Shown: positions 7,453 to 15,896 of the stretch, piece after piece
How positions within the stretch are numbered: the stretch's first letter is position 1
How the letters are laid out: each line of letters begins with the position of its first letter
Source of the DNA: Nitrospirota bacterium
Lineage (GTDB): Bacteria; Nitrospirota; Nitrospiria; SBBL01; JAADHI01
Length of the DNA: 51,534 nt
NCBI GenBank assembly: GCA_029261155.1
Contig: JAJDBW010000059.1
Coordinates: forward strand, 1-51,534
Direction of reading: 5' to 3'
Notes under the pieces: model-generated
Databases searched by the model: none
The model's input: the letters and a program-made list of their open reading frames with translations, nothing else
Told to the model about the DNA's origin: nothing
Translations under genes and position numbers: made by a program

Positions 7453-9656
7453 TAGAGGAATATCAACGCCTTGATAAGCGTGTACAAAAATGGTTATTTA
7501 ATCAGGGATGGCCTGATTTAAGAGAAATACAAAAACGGGCAATTGCACCCATTTTGTCAGGTGATAGAGATGTACTGATTAGTGCATCAACGGCGGCAGG
7601 TAAAACAGAAGCATTTTTTCTACCCGCATGTAGCGCAATTGCCGACGAGAAAAACGGCTTTGGCATTCTGTATATCAGTCCTTTAAAAGCACTGATAAAC
7701 GATCAGTACCGCAGGCTCGAAAGTTTATGTGAAATGTTGGATATGCAGGTTACGCCATGGCACGGTGATAGTCTTCAATCCCAAAAGAAGAAAGCCAGAA
7801 ACAATCCTTTAGGTATTCTTTTAATCACTCCTGAATCCTTGGAATCACTGTTAGTCAGAGAGCCAGGATGGGTGAAACAATCCTTCACCTCACTCAAATA
7901 TATTGTCATTGATGAATTTCATGCGTTTATCGGAACAGCGCGAGGACAGCAATTACTTTCTCTGCTTACCCGCCTTGAACACATAACTGGCCGAATCTCT
8001 AATCCTATTCCACGGATTGCGCTAAGTGCGACACTCGGAGAGCTTGAAAAAGTACCACTTTCTCTTAGGCCAAATAAAAGTCTACCTTGTGAAACCATTA
8101 CCAGCAGTCAACACCAAAGCACTATTAAGGTTCAGGTTAAAGGGTATTTAGAACCGGTAGACATCATGGCGGATGAAACACGTACTTCCGCCGAGCAGCA
8201 GATTTGCCAGGAAATATTTAGGCTCTGTAGAGGCGACTCACATCTGGTATTTGCAAATAGCCGTAGCCGGACAGAAAGCATTGCTGCGCAGTTAAGTGAT
8301 TTATGCGAACAACAAGTTGTACCGAATGAGTTTTTCCCTCATCACGGTTCATTAGCTAAAGAACTTCGAGAAGATTTAGAATCCAGATTGCAGAAAGAAA
8401 CCCTACCAACAACAGCTATTTGTACCATGACCCTAGAGCTAGGCATCGACATTGGGAAAGTGAGCTCTGTCATTCAGGTTACTGCTCCACACTCAGTATC
8501 AAGTTTACGCCAACGGTTAGGTCGATCCGGTAGAAGAAACTCACCGTCCATATTACGGATGCTAATCGCAGAAAATGAACTGAATGATAAATCTAATATT
8601 GTAGATGGCCTTCGATTAGAGTTGGTTCAATCACTAGCAATGATTCGATTGCTGATTATAGAGAACTGGTTTGAACCGGCAGATACAGGGCAAATGCATC
8701 TCTCTACATTTTTACACCAGATTCTTGCTGTAATTGCGCAATGGGGTAGCGTCAGGGCAGACCAGCTTTATTCTTTATTGTGTGAGCAAGGATCGTTCAA
8801 AGAAATATCAATTCAGCACTTCAAGCAACTATTGTCCCATATGGGGGCAGTCCAACTAATACAGCAACTCAATAGTGGTGAGTTGGTTTTGGGAGTTGAA
8901 GGCGAACGCCTTACCAATTCCTATACGTTCTATGCTGTGTTTAAAACACCAGAAGAATTCCGCGTTGTTGCCGGAAGCAAAACACTCGGTACGCTACCCG
9001 TTGATTCGCTAATACTTAAAGATCAGCACATTATATTTGGTGGCCGTAGATGGAAGGTCACGGATATTGATGATGAAAAGAAAGTCATCTATGTCACTTC
9101 TACAAAGGGTGGCAAACCCCCAAAATTTAACGGTAGTGGCACGTCGATTCATGACAGGGTTCGACAAGAGATGTTAAGCATCTATCGCAACGGTGACTAC
9201 TGCATTGAGGTTGGCAATCAAAAAATAGATTTTGTAGACAATCTCGGAAGACAACTTTTTCAAGAAGGAGCATATCTTTTTAAAGAAGCCGACCTTGAAA
9301 AACAACCTGTCTATCAAAGCGGTAAGCATAGTTATATTTTCTCATGGATGGGCGATAAAGTAGTAAATGCACTTACTGTTTTGATCATTAGAAGTGGATT
9401 TGTATGCAGTAATTTTGCCGGTGTTATTGAAGTGCAGAATTCAAATGTCGATGACATAAAAAATTGCTTAATAGAGCTAGCAAATAATGATGAACTACCG
9501 GATGAAACTGAACTAGCAGGTACTCTTTCCATTCAACAAAGGGTCGTTGAAAAATATGATGAGTATCTGCCTGAAGATTTATTAACCGAAGGCTATGGAC
9601 GAAAAGCGTTTAATTCTAGGGCTGCTAAACAGTGGATACTAGGCAACCTTGTTTGA
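7449..9656 (+). CDS. DEAD/DEAH-box helicase, Lhr/BrxHI-like
   Basis: The 735-residue superfamily 2 helicase has a Q-like motif (LREIQKRAI, about 24-32), Walker A STAAGKT (about 47-53), DEFH box in YIVIDEFHAF, LSATLG (motif III) and QRLGRSGRR (motif VI). TMTLELGIDIGKVSSVIQ is the usual motif V region of Lhr-type proteins. After the two RecA domains there is a winged-helix and Lhr-like C-terminal region (AVFKTPEEFRVVAGSKTLGT; FGGRRWKVTDID). It probably translocates on DNA, working with the ATPase encoded just upstream, whose stop it overlaps. The stop codon is 18 bp before an attC-like site. Confidence 0.9.
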   Translation: MIEEYQRLDKRVQKWLFNQGWPDLREIQKRAIAPILSGDRDVLISASTAAGKTEAFFLPACSAIADEKNGFGILYISPLKALINDQYRRLESLCEMLDMQVTPWHGDSLQSQKKKARNNPLGILLITPESLESLLVREPGWVKQSFTSLKYIVIDEFHAFIGTARGQQLLSLLTRLEHITGRISNPIPRIALSATLGELEKVPLSLRPNKSLPCETITSSQHQSTIKVQVKGYLEPVDIMADETRTSAEQQICQEIFRLCRGDSHLVFANSRSRTESIAAQLSDLCEQQVVPNEFFPHHGSLAKELREDLESRLQKETLPTTAICTMTLELGIDIGKVSSVIQVTAPHSVSSLRQRLGRSGRRNSPSILRMLIAENELNDKSNIVDGLRLELVQSLAMIRLLIIENWFEPADTGQMHLSTFLHQILAVIAQWGSVRADQLYSLLCEQGSFKEISIQHFKQLLSHMGAVQLIQQLNSGELVLGVEGERLTNSYTFYAVFKTPEEFRVVAGSKTLGTLPVDSLILKDQHIIFGGRRWKVTDIDDEKKVIYVTSTKGGKPPKFNGSGTSIHDRVRQEMLSIYRNGDYCIEVGNQKIDFVDNLGRQLFQEGAYLFKEADLEKQPVYQSGKHSYIFSWMGDKVVNALTVLIIRSGFVCSNFAGVIEVQNSNVDDIKNCLIELANNDELPDETELAGTLSIQQRVVEKYDEYLPEDLLTEGYGRKAFNSRAAKQWILGNLV

Positions 9657-9673
9657 ACTCTGTCGATCTAAAC

Positions 9674-9743
9674 GTATCAAGACGCTGCACCGGACGGCTA
9701 TTCCGCCGCGCTTCATTGCCGCCGGTGAGCTTCGGCGTTAGCC
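9674..9743 (+). other. attC-like recombination site 2 (decayed R'' box)
   Basis: GCTGCACCGGACGGC (9684-9698) pairs with GCCGCCGGTGAGC (9718-9730) leaving exactly one G and one A unpaired, the classic extrahelical pattern of attC. The site ends with the R'-type box GTTAGCC (9737-9743). The expected R'' for a unit opening with TTATAC is GTATAAC. The sequence has GTATCAA at 9674-9680, which could be GTATAACAAG missing two bases. It lies directly behind the helicase stop codon. Confidence 0.6.
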
Positions 9744-9857
9744 CCACTTTCTCGTATATAATAATCAATTTTCGGATAGTGTAGATGTGAAGAATTGTAG
9801 GAATATTCGATAATCTCCAAAGATTAGATTTTTATCGAATGTTAAGATGAAGCTGAG
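9738..9857 (+). repeat. Right end of element A
   Basis: This matches the right end of element B: TGAAGAATTGTAGG (9788-9801), then ATTCGATAAT, and ATCGAAT followed by TTAAGATG. Similarity ends near GAG at 9855-9857. Within it TTCGATAA (9805-9812) and its partial complement ATCGAA form a wide inverted repeat present in both copies, a possible protein-binding end. From here to about 9950 I see no gene. Confidence 0.6.
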
Positions 9858-9958
9858 AATTTTTCTATAAAAATTTCCTCCATGTTGAAACGCCTATCTT
9901 CCTTTACCCTTCGCTTTTTTTCCACATTATTTTTCTGAAAAAACCAGAAACCCTAAAC

Positions 9959-9997
9959 GGGCTTGCCCCTGCCGACAGAAGCAGCTGGGGCAAGCCC
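9959..9997. terminator. Strong hairpin, possible terminator
   Basis: GGGCTTGCCCC (9959-9969) and GGGGCAAGCCC (9987-9997) form a perfect 11-bp stem with a 17-base loop. No T run follows on either strand, so intrinsic termination is uncertain. It may instead be an end or recombination hairpin of the adjacent debris. Confidence 0.4.
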
Positions 9998-10156
9998 GCG
10001 AAATTCAGGCCTGGATACCATCCCTCAAGATGAGTGCACCAGTTTCTGGCAAGTACCTAGGCCCGGACTTGCAACAATGAATGGGCTCCCCGCTCGCTCC
10101 AGCATATCTGCTGTTTCTTACCATATCGGTTCCAGCCCCCGGTTTTTTCCGGCCTC

Positions 10157-10489
10157 CTATTCGTAGAGAAACTGTTCGTTCAGGCGAAAGCGGAAATGGG
10201 ATAGAAGCGTTTTTCGGACGTTGGTTGAGAAACTGGTGAAGCCAGCCCGGTCCACACGGTAATCCTTTCCCCGGATCAAGAAACGGTGCAGGTGAAAATC
10301 GGTCCATTCGAAGGAAATCTGAAGGATGTCGTGGAGGTCAGCGATGCTGGTATTGCTGCGAACCAGGAGGCGTCGCCACATAGGCGGATTGACATGCAAC
10401 AGCATCACATGCAGTCGACAAATCTCTGAAGACTGAACCACTTCGGTCATTGCGTAACCAGGTGTAACATATCCGTGCAGGTGATACAA
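10157..10489 (-). pseudogene. Truncated pRiA4b ORF-3-like protein
   Basis: ICRLHVMLLHVNPPMWRRLLV, followed by DLHDILQISFEWTDFHLHRF, is the N-terminal signature of the plasmid pRiA4b ORF-3-like family, common on plasmids and near IS elements; its function is unknown. Members continue with a YDFGDxWxH motif and a cysteine-rich end. Here the frame stops right after FRLNEQFLYE, and the continuation is not recognisable in the other frames. The gene is therefore broken. The 5' end overlaps the IS-like repeat at 10463-10491, so the first residues may be foreign. Confidence 0.65.
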
Positions 10490-10491
10490 AA
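10463..10491. repeat. IS-end-like repeat, opposite to 1521-1551
   Basis: TGTAACATATCCGTGCAGG with the following GTGATACAAAA region matches 1551-1521 on the minus strand. About 180 bp further on, TGTTACAAAACCGGGCAGCC (10671-10690) matches the rest of the same unit. The copies lie outside element A on both sides, so they may be remnants of an IS that once bracketed the region. Confidence 0.5.
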
Positions 10492-10736
10492 ATGTAACAC
10501 CTATATTTTAGAAATTTGAGGGTAGTATCTAATATTCTTATATGAGACTATTCGATAATAATATTTATTTTTAATAAAATCATTATGTTAGAATCCAAAT
10601 CTTCTCAATATATTATTTAGGTATATGGCTTGCTCTTATCCTTTGTTTTACCCCAGATATAGGGAAGAATTGTTACAAAACCGGGCAGCCATTTTTACAT
10701 TCTGAACCGAGAGACAACCCAATGAGAGGAAAATCA

Positions 10737-12683
10737 ATGAAAACAATTTATCTTGTGATGGTTCTGTCTTTTACTTTTTCGGCTGTGGTCTTTGGAAAAG
10801 ATAGTAAAACTACTTCTTCTGAAAACAGTGAGATTAAAATATCAAGAGCCAATGATCCGGTCCTCCACAACGATTTTGCGCTGTTAAGCTCAGACGAATA
10901 TATTTATTCCAATTCGAAGAGATTCGAGTCTCTGAGAACTTCCCCAGGTACTGTCTCAGTAATTACACCCACACAATTAGGATCACTGTCGGGACGATTT
11001 ATTCCACAAATGTTGCGTTTATTTCCCGGAATTGACGTACTCCAAATTTCAAGGACAGAATTTTCAGTCAGTACACGTGGGTTTTCGAATAGATCACAAT
11101 TTAGACCCAGGGATCTACTCGTCCTAATCGATGGGAGGACGGTCTATGACGATTTTTCCGGGACCGTAGAATGGGAAACCTTTGATATTTTCCCACAAGA
11201 TATCGCCAAAATCGAAGTTATTCGTGGAGCCGGCTCAGCCGTTCATGGACCGAATGCATCTCGAGGGGTAATAAATATTCTCACGAACCCTCCCGAGGTA
11301 TTACCTGGATTTGGGTTACATACGAACATTGGGAAAGATGCTCTCCAGCAGCGAATTTCTTCAGCTCAATCGGAAAATGGAATTTCATGGAAATTTAACA
11401 CTGGGTTTGAAAAAGTAGAGCTCTTCGACAGATTTGCAGACGCGGGGCCTATAGTAGATGACACCGGGATTAAGACTTGGCGCGGGAATGCAGTTGTTAC
11501 AAAAGAGATCTCTTCAAACAGTGAATTAAAACTAAATATTGGAACAAATACTGGGGATCTCGCTCAGACAACAAGTTCTGGCCAACTTCTTCAAAATGAC
11601 CAAACAACGAATCATGTTCTAATAGAGTACGATAGCGCATTATATACGATTCGAACATTTTGGAATCATCGCAAACTTGAATCGACTGATATGTTTACAG
11701 GTGATCTTACTTCTGATAGAACACAAAATTTGTACGATATTGAAGCCGTTCACCGCCACATAAATCACGGGATAAATTATCTAACTATCGGTGCTGGCCT
11801 TAGGTCCATTGATGTAGAGGCAGAGAGTCTAAATGGGAAAGCAAACATTTTCTCAGGAGGCATATTTTTTGATGACCAGGTCAATATCACCCCAAAATTC
11901 CAAATTCAAATTGCGAGTCGCCTAGACTATCACGAGGAAACCGATTACCAGTTTTCTCCTCGGGGAGGGCTTGCCTATGAAATTAATCCTGCGCATACAA
12001 TCAAAACATCGGTAAACATTGGGTACCGAAATCCCACTGTCGCAGATAATTTTTTTGATTTAACAGTAACGCAGGGACCATTTACGTCAACCATTTTAGG
12101 CAATCGCGATCTTGATCCGGAAAGATCGATTTGGTATGAAGCTGGATATCAAGGGACACCCACTCAATCTCTCTCTTTTGGAATCGATCTATTTCATGTG
12201 GTAACAGAGGATTTTATAAGATCAACTTTTATCCCACCCGGTACCGTGACTTTTTCGAATAGTGACAGCAAAGTGAGAGGGAAAGGTGGAGAAATATGGA
12301 CTCAATATAAAGTCCACCAAAATATCTTGGTGATTGGGAATTATGCATATGCCGTATATAAAGAAGATGGCATTAGAAATGAGGCAACTCCAAAGAACAA
12401 AATTAATTTTGGAGTCCTCGTTAGCGAAATTCGTAAAATCTCCGGGGCATTGTTAGTCCACTTTGTTGATAAGACCGACTGGCCTTTTGGAGGGCCTCCT
12501 TCACCTTTGACTAAGGAAGGATCCTACTATACGGTAAATTTACAAATTGGTTACCAAATTACATCTAACTTAAGTGCTCGTGCAGAAATTTATAACCTCA
12601 CAAACAACAAGCATCGAGAGCTCCCTCTTCTCGGAGAAGAACTATCTACAGATGCGTTCTTTACAATTAACTACCAAATATGA
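10737..12683 (+). CDS. TonB-dependent outer-membrane receptor
   Basis: A signal peptide (MKTIYLVMVLSFTFSAVVFG) is followed by a short polar segment, the plug domain (TSPGTVSVITPTQLG; LLVLIDGRTVYDD; IEVIRGAGSAVHGPNASRGV) and a beta-barrel ending in an amphipathic strand (FFTINYQI). It imports an unknown ligand, powered by TonB from the inner membrane. I start at ATG 10737 because GAGAGGA lies just upstream; ATG 10722 has no good site. At 648 residues it is in the usual size range without an N-terminal signalling domain. It opens a five-gene same-strand group (peptidase, ABC-type binding protein, two-component pair). The region 10492-10720 upstream is very AT-rich and gene-free. Confidence 0.92.
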   Translation: MKTIYLVMVLSFTFSAVVFGKDSKTTSSENSEIKISRANDPVLHNDFALLSSDEYIYSNSKRFESLRTSPGTVSVITPTQLGSLSGRFIPQMLRLFPGIDVLQISRTEFSVSTRGFSNRSQFRPRDLLVLIDGRTVYDDFSGTVEWETFDIFPQDIAKIEVIRGAGSAVHGPNASRGVINILTNPPEVLPGFGLHTNIGKDALQQRISSAQSENGISWKFNTGFEKVELFDRFADAGPIVDDTGIKTWRGNAVVTKEISSNSELKLNIGTNTGDLAQTTSSGQLLQNDQTTNHVLIEYDSALYTIRTFWNHRKLESTDMFTGDLTSDRTQNLYDIEAVHRHINHGINYLTIGAGLRSIDVEAESLNGKANIFSGGIFFDDQVNITPKFQIQIASRLDYHEETDYQFSPRGGLAYEINPAHTIKTSVNIGYRNPTVADNFFDLTVTQGPFTSTILGNRDLDPERSIWYEAGYQGTPTQSLSFGIDLFHVVTEDFIRSTFIPPGTVTFSNSDSKVRGKGGEIWTQYKVHQNILVIGNYAYAVYKEDGIRNEATPKNKINFGVLVSEIRKISGALLVHFVDKTDWPFGGPPSPLTKEGSYYTVNLQIGYQITSNLSARAEIYNLTNNKHRELPLLGEELSTDAFFTINYQI

Positions 12684-12709
12684 TAGCCAATAGAATCCCC
12701 ATCTAAAAG

Positions 12710-12727
12710 CCTGATACTTTTATCAGG
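12710..12727. terminator. Small hairpin after the receptor gene
   Basis: CCTGATA (12710-12716) and TATCAGG (12721-12727) form a perfect 7-bp stem with a CTTT loop, 27 bp past the receptor stop. No T run follows. It may attenuate or stabilise the receptor transcript relative to downstream genes. Confidence 0.35.
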
Positions 12728-12840
12728 GAATGAATACCCGATTGGAAAATATGGAGGCAATTGTTAAAAAGTTCCGCCCTAAGATAGCGCTTCTTCACTA
12801 AAGAAAACATATTTTATTGCCGAGACTGGAGGAATGTCAG

Positions 12841-14943
12841 ATGTGTGCAAGTGGGAAGAACTTTTCAGTATATCTTGCTAGTGTAATTTTCCTATCATCC
12901 TTACTCCTGTCCTGTAGCCCCCTCCAAATAAAAAAAGACCGGCATAACGTCATTAAAGATGCCAATGTTCATCACGATATTGACTTAGATATCGACTTTA
13001 CGGAGAGTGGAATTCAGGTAAGAGACGAGGTGCAACTGGTGGCTAAGGCGCCAACGTTATCCATGCAGCTCAACCCAAGTCTTACAATAAATCGTATTTC
13101 ACTGGATAATCGAGATCTCGTATGGAAAATAGTGGCATCCGATGGTAAACCGGACATTGTAGAAATTAGTTTTCCTTCAGATCCGTCCAACAAAGTTGTA
13201 AAAATTGTCATTGAATATTCGGGAAAGTTTCAGTCTATTGACTTTAATGACGGTCGGCATCGCGGGACAGAAGTAGAAGCCTACATCAATAAGGATTCTG
13301 CAGTACTCCTCTCAAATGCAAATTGGCACTCAATATTCCTACCCGAAAGGTTCTTAACTTACACATTGAGGATCTCGGCGCCAGAGGGCCAAGAAGTCCT
13401 TGCGGCTGGCGAAAAAACGAAATCTAGCGGTTCCTCTCGTATTATTACATTCGACATGTTTGAACCGACGGATGGGATAAATTTATTTTCCGGCCCTTAT
13501 ACGGTCAAAGAAGATAGACTTGGGAAAACAAAACTCTATTCATATTTTTTGGAGCAGGATTCTGACATAGCCGAAAAATATCTTTCTGCGATGAAAGATC
13601 ATATTAAACGATATTCAAACCGGTTTACCCCTTATCCATATCCGGCGATGTCAATTATTTCTACTCCGATTATGGAGGGATTGGGTTTCCCAGGGTTTAC
13701 AATGATTGGAGAAAAGCTTCTTCGGATACCAAATATGGAGAAAATGAGTTTAGGACATGAGATACTTCATAACTGGTTTGGTAACGGCGTCTATGCAGAC
13801 CCTAATGAGGGAAATTGGACAGAAGGTTTAGTGAACTATCTTCATGATTTCGATATGTCGGCAAAAAGGAGTGGAGAAGGTCCCGCACGTCGAAATCTAC
13901 TAAAATATTATACGCTTTACACGAAGGCTGAAGAATCAAGTCTTTTAGAATTTAAAGAGAGAGACAGCGCGGCCGCGATGGGCGTCGGCTACTTTAAGTC
14001 GGCGTTTGTTTTTGCAATGCTTGAAAATGAGTTAGGGGAAAAAGTATTCGACAAAAGTCTAAAAGTTTTGCTTAAAAAAAAGATGTTCCAGCAAGCATCA
14101 TGGGAGGACTTACAGGAGGTATTTGAAAAGACATCTGGGAAAAATTTAGATGCTTTCTTTAAGCACTGGATAAATACTCCGAATGCCCCCTCGATATCCA
14201 TAGCGGGAGTGGCTCCCCGCTCCGAAAATTCGGTTTCAATTACATTAAAATCAGAGCCGTTTTTTCCTTATAATCTGCCAGTCGTCATTGACACAGTCAT
14301 GGGTCAGGAAAATAAGGTTTTTTCTATAACAGGTTCCCCCCAAAGTATCGAAATCTCGGCTCTCAATAAAATAGATACAATTGGCATAGACCCTACTTAT
14401 ACAATCCTTCGAAAATTATTGCCTGAAGAGTTGCCAATGTCCATCGCCAGCGTTTTAGAGACCAACAATGAACTCCCTGTGGTGTTTTCAGACTCTCTTA
14501 CACCAGAGTTGCGTAAGATGTACGAAAGTTTTCTAGAAAAGTCAGGGATTAAATATTCCGAATTATCGTCAATTGATGAGTCCGATGGGCCGACAATAAT
14601 TATAGGCCCTCCGACAAGTACTGGGATGTCCTCTGCTTCCTCAAAAATGTTTTCTGATGAAGTCCCATGGAAGTGGGAAGACTCTGCCCTCACGATTGAA
14701 AATACCACAATACAGGAAGGGGAGGATTCGGCTATTTTCTCATGGCATGGCCCAAAAGGTGTCAAGCAACCCATAGTCTGGATTCTCGGATTTAGCGAAG
14801 AAGGGTTGGAATCTCTTTCTAAACGATATGGGTATTTCATGACAGACAGTTTCGTAATGTTTAAAAAGGGGCAAAGACCTAAGCGAGGAGAGTGGGAGCC
14901 AAAAAACAATCCTTTTATAATCACCGTACCCAAGCCTATTTAG
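12841..14943 (+). CDS. M1-like gluzincin metallopeptidase, lipoprotein
   Basis: ATG at 12841 follows GGAGGA by seven bases; the open frame continues upstream only to a TTG. The N-terminus ends in a lipobox (SLLLSC), so it is likely lipid-anchored facing the periplasm or outer membrane. The zinc motif is HEILH (306-310) with the third ligand in NWTEG (E328); the spacing is 17 residues rather than the classical 18 of M1. GNGVYADPNEGNWTEGLVNY resembles the gluzincin subgroup with GNW-x-EGL. A beta-rich N-terminal domain precedes the catalytic domain, and the last 150 residues form an extra domain I do not recognise. Expected role: peptide cleavage, perhaps of the ligand taken up by the neighbouring receptor (inference). 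Confidence 0.85.
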   Translation: MCASGKNFSVYLASVIFLSSLLLSCSPLQIKKDRHNVIKDANVHHDIDLDIDFTESGIQVRDEVQLVAKAPTLSMQLNPSLTINRISLDNRDLVWKIVASDGKPDIVEISFPSDPSNKVVKIVIEYSGKFQSIDFNDGRHRGTEVEAYINKDSAVLLSNANWHSIFLPERFLTYTLRISAPEGQEVLAAGEKTKSSGSSRIITFDMFEPTDGINLFSGPYTVKEDRLGKTKLYSYFLEQDSDIAEKYLSAMKDHIKRYSNRFTPYPYPAMSIISTPIMEGLGFPGFTMIGEKLLRIPNMEKMSLGHEILHNWFGNGVYADPNEGNWTEGLVNYLHDFDMSAKRSGEGPARRNLLKYYTLYTKAEESSLLEFKERDSAAAMGVGYFKSAFVFAMLENELGEKVFDKSLKVLLKKKMFQQASWEDLQEVFEKTSGKNLDAFFKHWINTPNAPSISIAGVAPRSENSVSITLKSEPFFPYNLPVVIDTVMGQENKVFSITGSPQSIEISALNKIDTIGIDPTYTILRKLLPEELPMSIASVLETNNELPVVFSDSLTPELRKMYESFLEKSGIKYSELSSIDESDGPTIIIGPPTSTGMSSASSKMFSDEVPWKWEDSALTIENTTIQEGEDSAIFSWHGPKGVKQPIVWILGFSEEGLESLSKRYGYFMTDSFVMFKKGQRPKRGEWEPKNNPFIITVPKPI

Positions 14944-14948
14944 AGCAA

Positions 14949-15896
14949 ATGAAAAAACAGATGTCTTCTATTCGAAAATTCATAATTGGCGTTTTTATAG
15001 GGATTTCCACTTTAATGGTTATCCCTGAGTTTGCGATGGCGAAAAGCCCGGTGGTTATTCTCCTTAGTTCCGATGAAGGACCATTTCGCCAATCGGCAGG
15101 TGGAGCGATCGACGCACTTGGAAAATCAAAAGCAAGGATAATTGTTCTTGATAAAGATCCTGAAAACATATTTCATTCAATGAAAAAAGTATCCCTTATT
15201 TCCCCCCCTGTTGTTATAGCTATTGGAAATCAAGCAGCTTTAGCACTTCAAACATATCCAATAGAAGCACCTATTGTATTTTCTCTTATCGTTGACCACA
15301 GAAAAGCCCTCACTATCCCTAACTCTTATGCTATCTCAATGCATCTATCACCGGAAGATGCCTATAGTAATATTTTGCAAATCTTGCCAGGATCTCGAAT
15401 CGGTGTCCCTTATAATCCTGAGCGAACGGGGTTTCTAATCGATGATCTTGCACAATTTTTTAAAAATAAAAAGACGAAGATGGTTCCAATCCCAATCAAT
15501 TTGCCCTCAGAAATGGGTCCGGCCCTTAAGGCAATGCGGTCAGAATTCGATGCGATATGGATCTTGCCTGATCCAAGCATTATTCATCCACTTTCATTAG
15601 AGTATCTCATGGAGTACTCCATCCGTGAACGCATTCCCGTGTTGGGATATTCAAAGGCTTTCACAAAGGCTGGAGCAATATTCTCAATTTCATCCAGTTA
15701 TGAAGATATGGGTCGTCAGGCTGCACTGCTCTCGAAAAAGATACTAAATGGAGATAAAGCAGAAAAATTATATTACCCTGAGAGAATACATCGCTTCATA
15801 AATATTCGAGTAGCGAAACTACTGAACATAACGATTCCAAATCAACTCTTTGCGTCCATAGATCAGGTCTACCCAATAGAACCAAGGTTAAGGTGA
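14949..15896 (+). CDS. ABC-type substrate-binding protein (ABC_sub_bind family)
   Basis: A signal peptide (IIGVFIGISTLMVIPEFAMA) precedes a two-lobed periplasmic binding fold: SPVVILLSSDEGPFRQSAGG, ISPPVVIAIGNQAALALQ, APIVFSLIVDHRKAL, and FDAIWILPDPSIIHPLSLEYL. These match the PF04392-type family. No permease or ATPase gene is nearby; in many Gram-negatives such proteins sit with TonB receptors and sensor kinases and serve as sensing components. I start at ATG 14949, five bases past the peptidase stop. The stop overlaps the kinase start (TGATG), suggesting translational coupling and a ligand-sensing role through the kinase. Confidence 0.85.
   Translation: MKKQMSSIRKFIIGVFIGISTLMVIPEFAMAKSPVVILLSSDEGPFRQSAGGAIDALGKSKARIIVLDKDPENIFHSMKKVSLISPPVVIAIGNQAALALQTYPIEAPIVFSLIVDHRKALTIPNSYAISMHLSPEDAYSNILQILPGSRIGVPYNPERTGFLIDDLAQFFKNKKTKMVPIPINLPSEMGPALKAMRSEFDAIWILPDPSIIHPLSLEYLMEYSIRERIPVLGYSKAFTKAGAIFSISSSYEDMGRQAALLSKKILNGDKAEKLYYPERIHRFINIRVAKLLNITIPNQLFASIDQVYPIEPRLR

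Larger units (their letters stand above)
2391..9857 (+). mobile_element. Cassette-carrying element A (leader, two cassettes, right end), integrase-less
   Basis: Both ends match element B (48468-49444), which lies in opposite orientation. Left leader: 2403-2507 and 3339-3420 align with 49436-49247 (minus strand), including TTTTCTAGATAACATTACATT (2456-2476; 20 of 21), TAGATTTGAGAAGA (2487-2500; identical) and TTCGATACTATCCAG (3388-3402; identical). Right end: TGAAGAATTGTAGG (9788-9801; identical to 48523-48536 reversed), then further similarity to about 9857. Between them are two cassette-like units with attC-like sites. An IS5-type element splits the leader. No integrase or transposase of its own is present. 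Subterminal sequences around ATTCG near 2440 and 9830 are partly inverted repeats, so mobilisation in trans is possible (inference). Confidence 0.65.

Noticed and set aside
6127-9656. Complete BREX locus
   Set aside because: Only the BrxD-like and BrxHI-like genes are present; no PglX, PglZ, BrxC, BrxA or BrxB genes are in the window.
10542-10600. Third copy of the element right end (TATTCGATAATA followed by AT-rich sequence and ATGTTAGAAT)
   Set aside because: Resemblance is limited to short AT-rich words and lacks the TGAAGAATTGTAGG block.
10621-10720. Sigma-54 promoter before the receptor gene (TATGGCTTGCTC)
   Set aside because: The GG and GC dinucleotides are not at the required ten-base spacing; no good -24/-12 site found.
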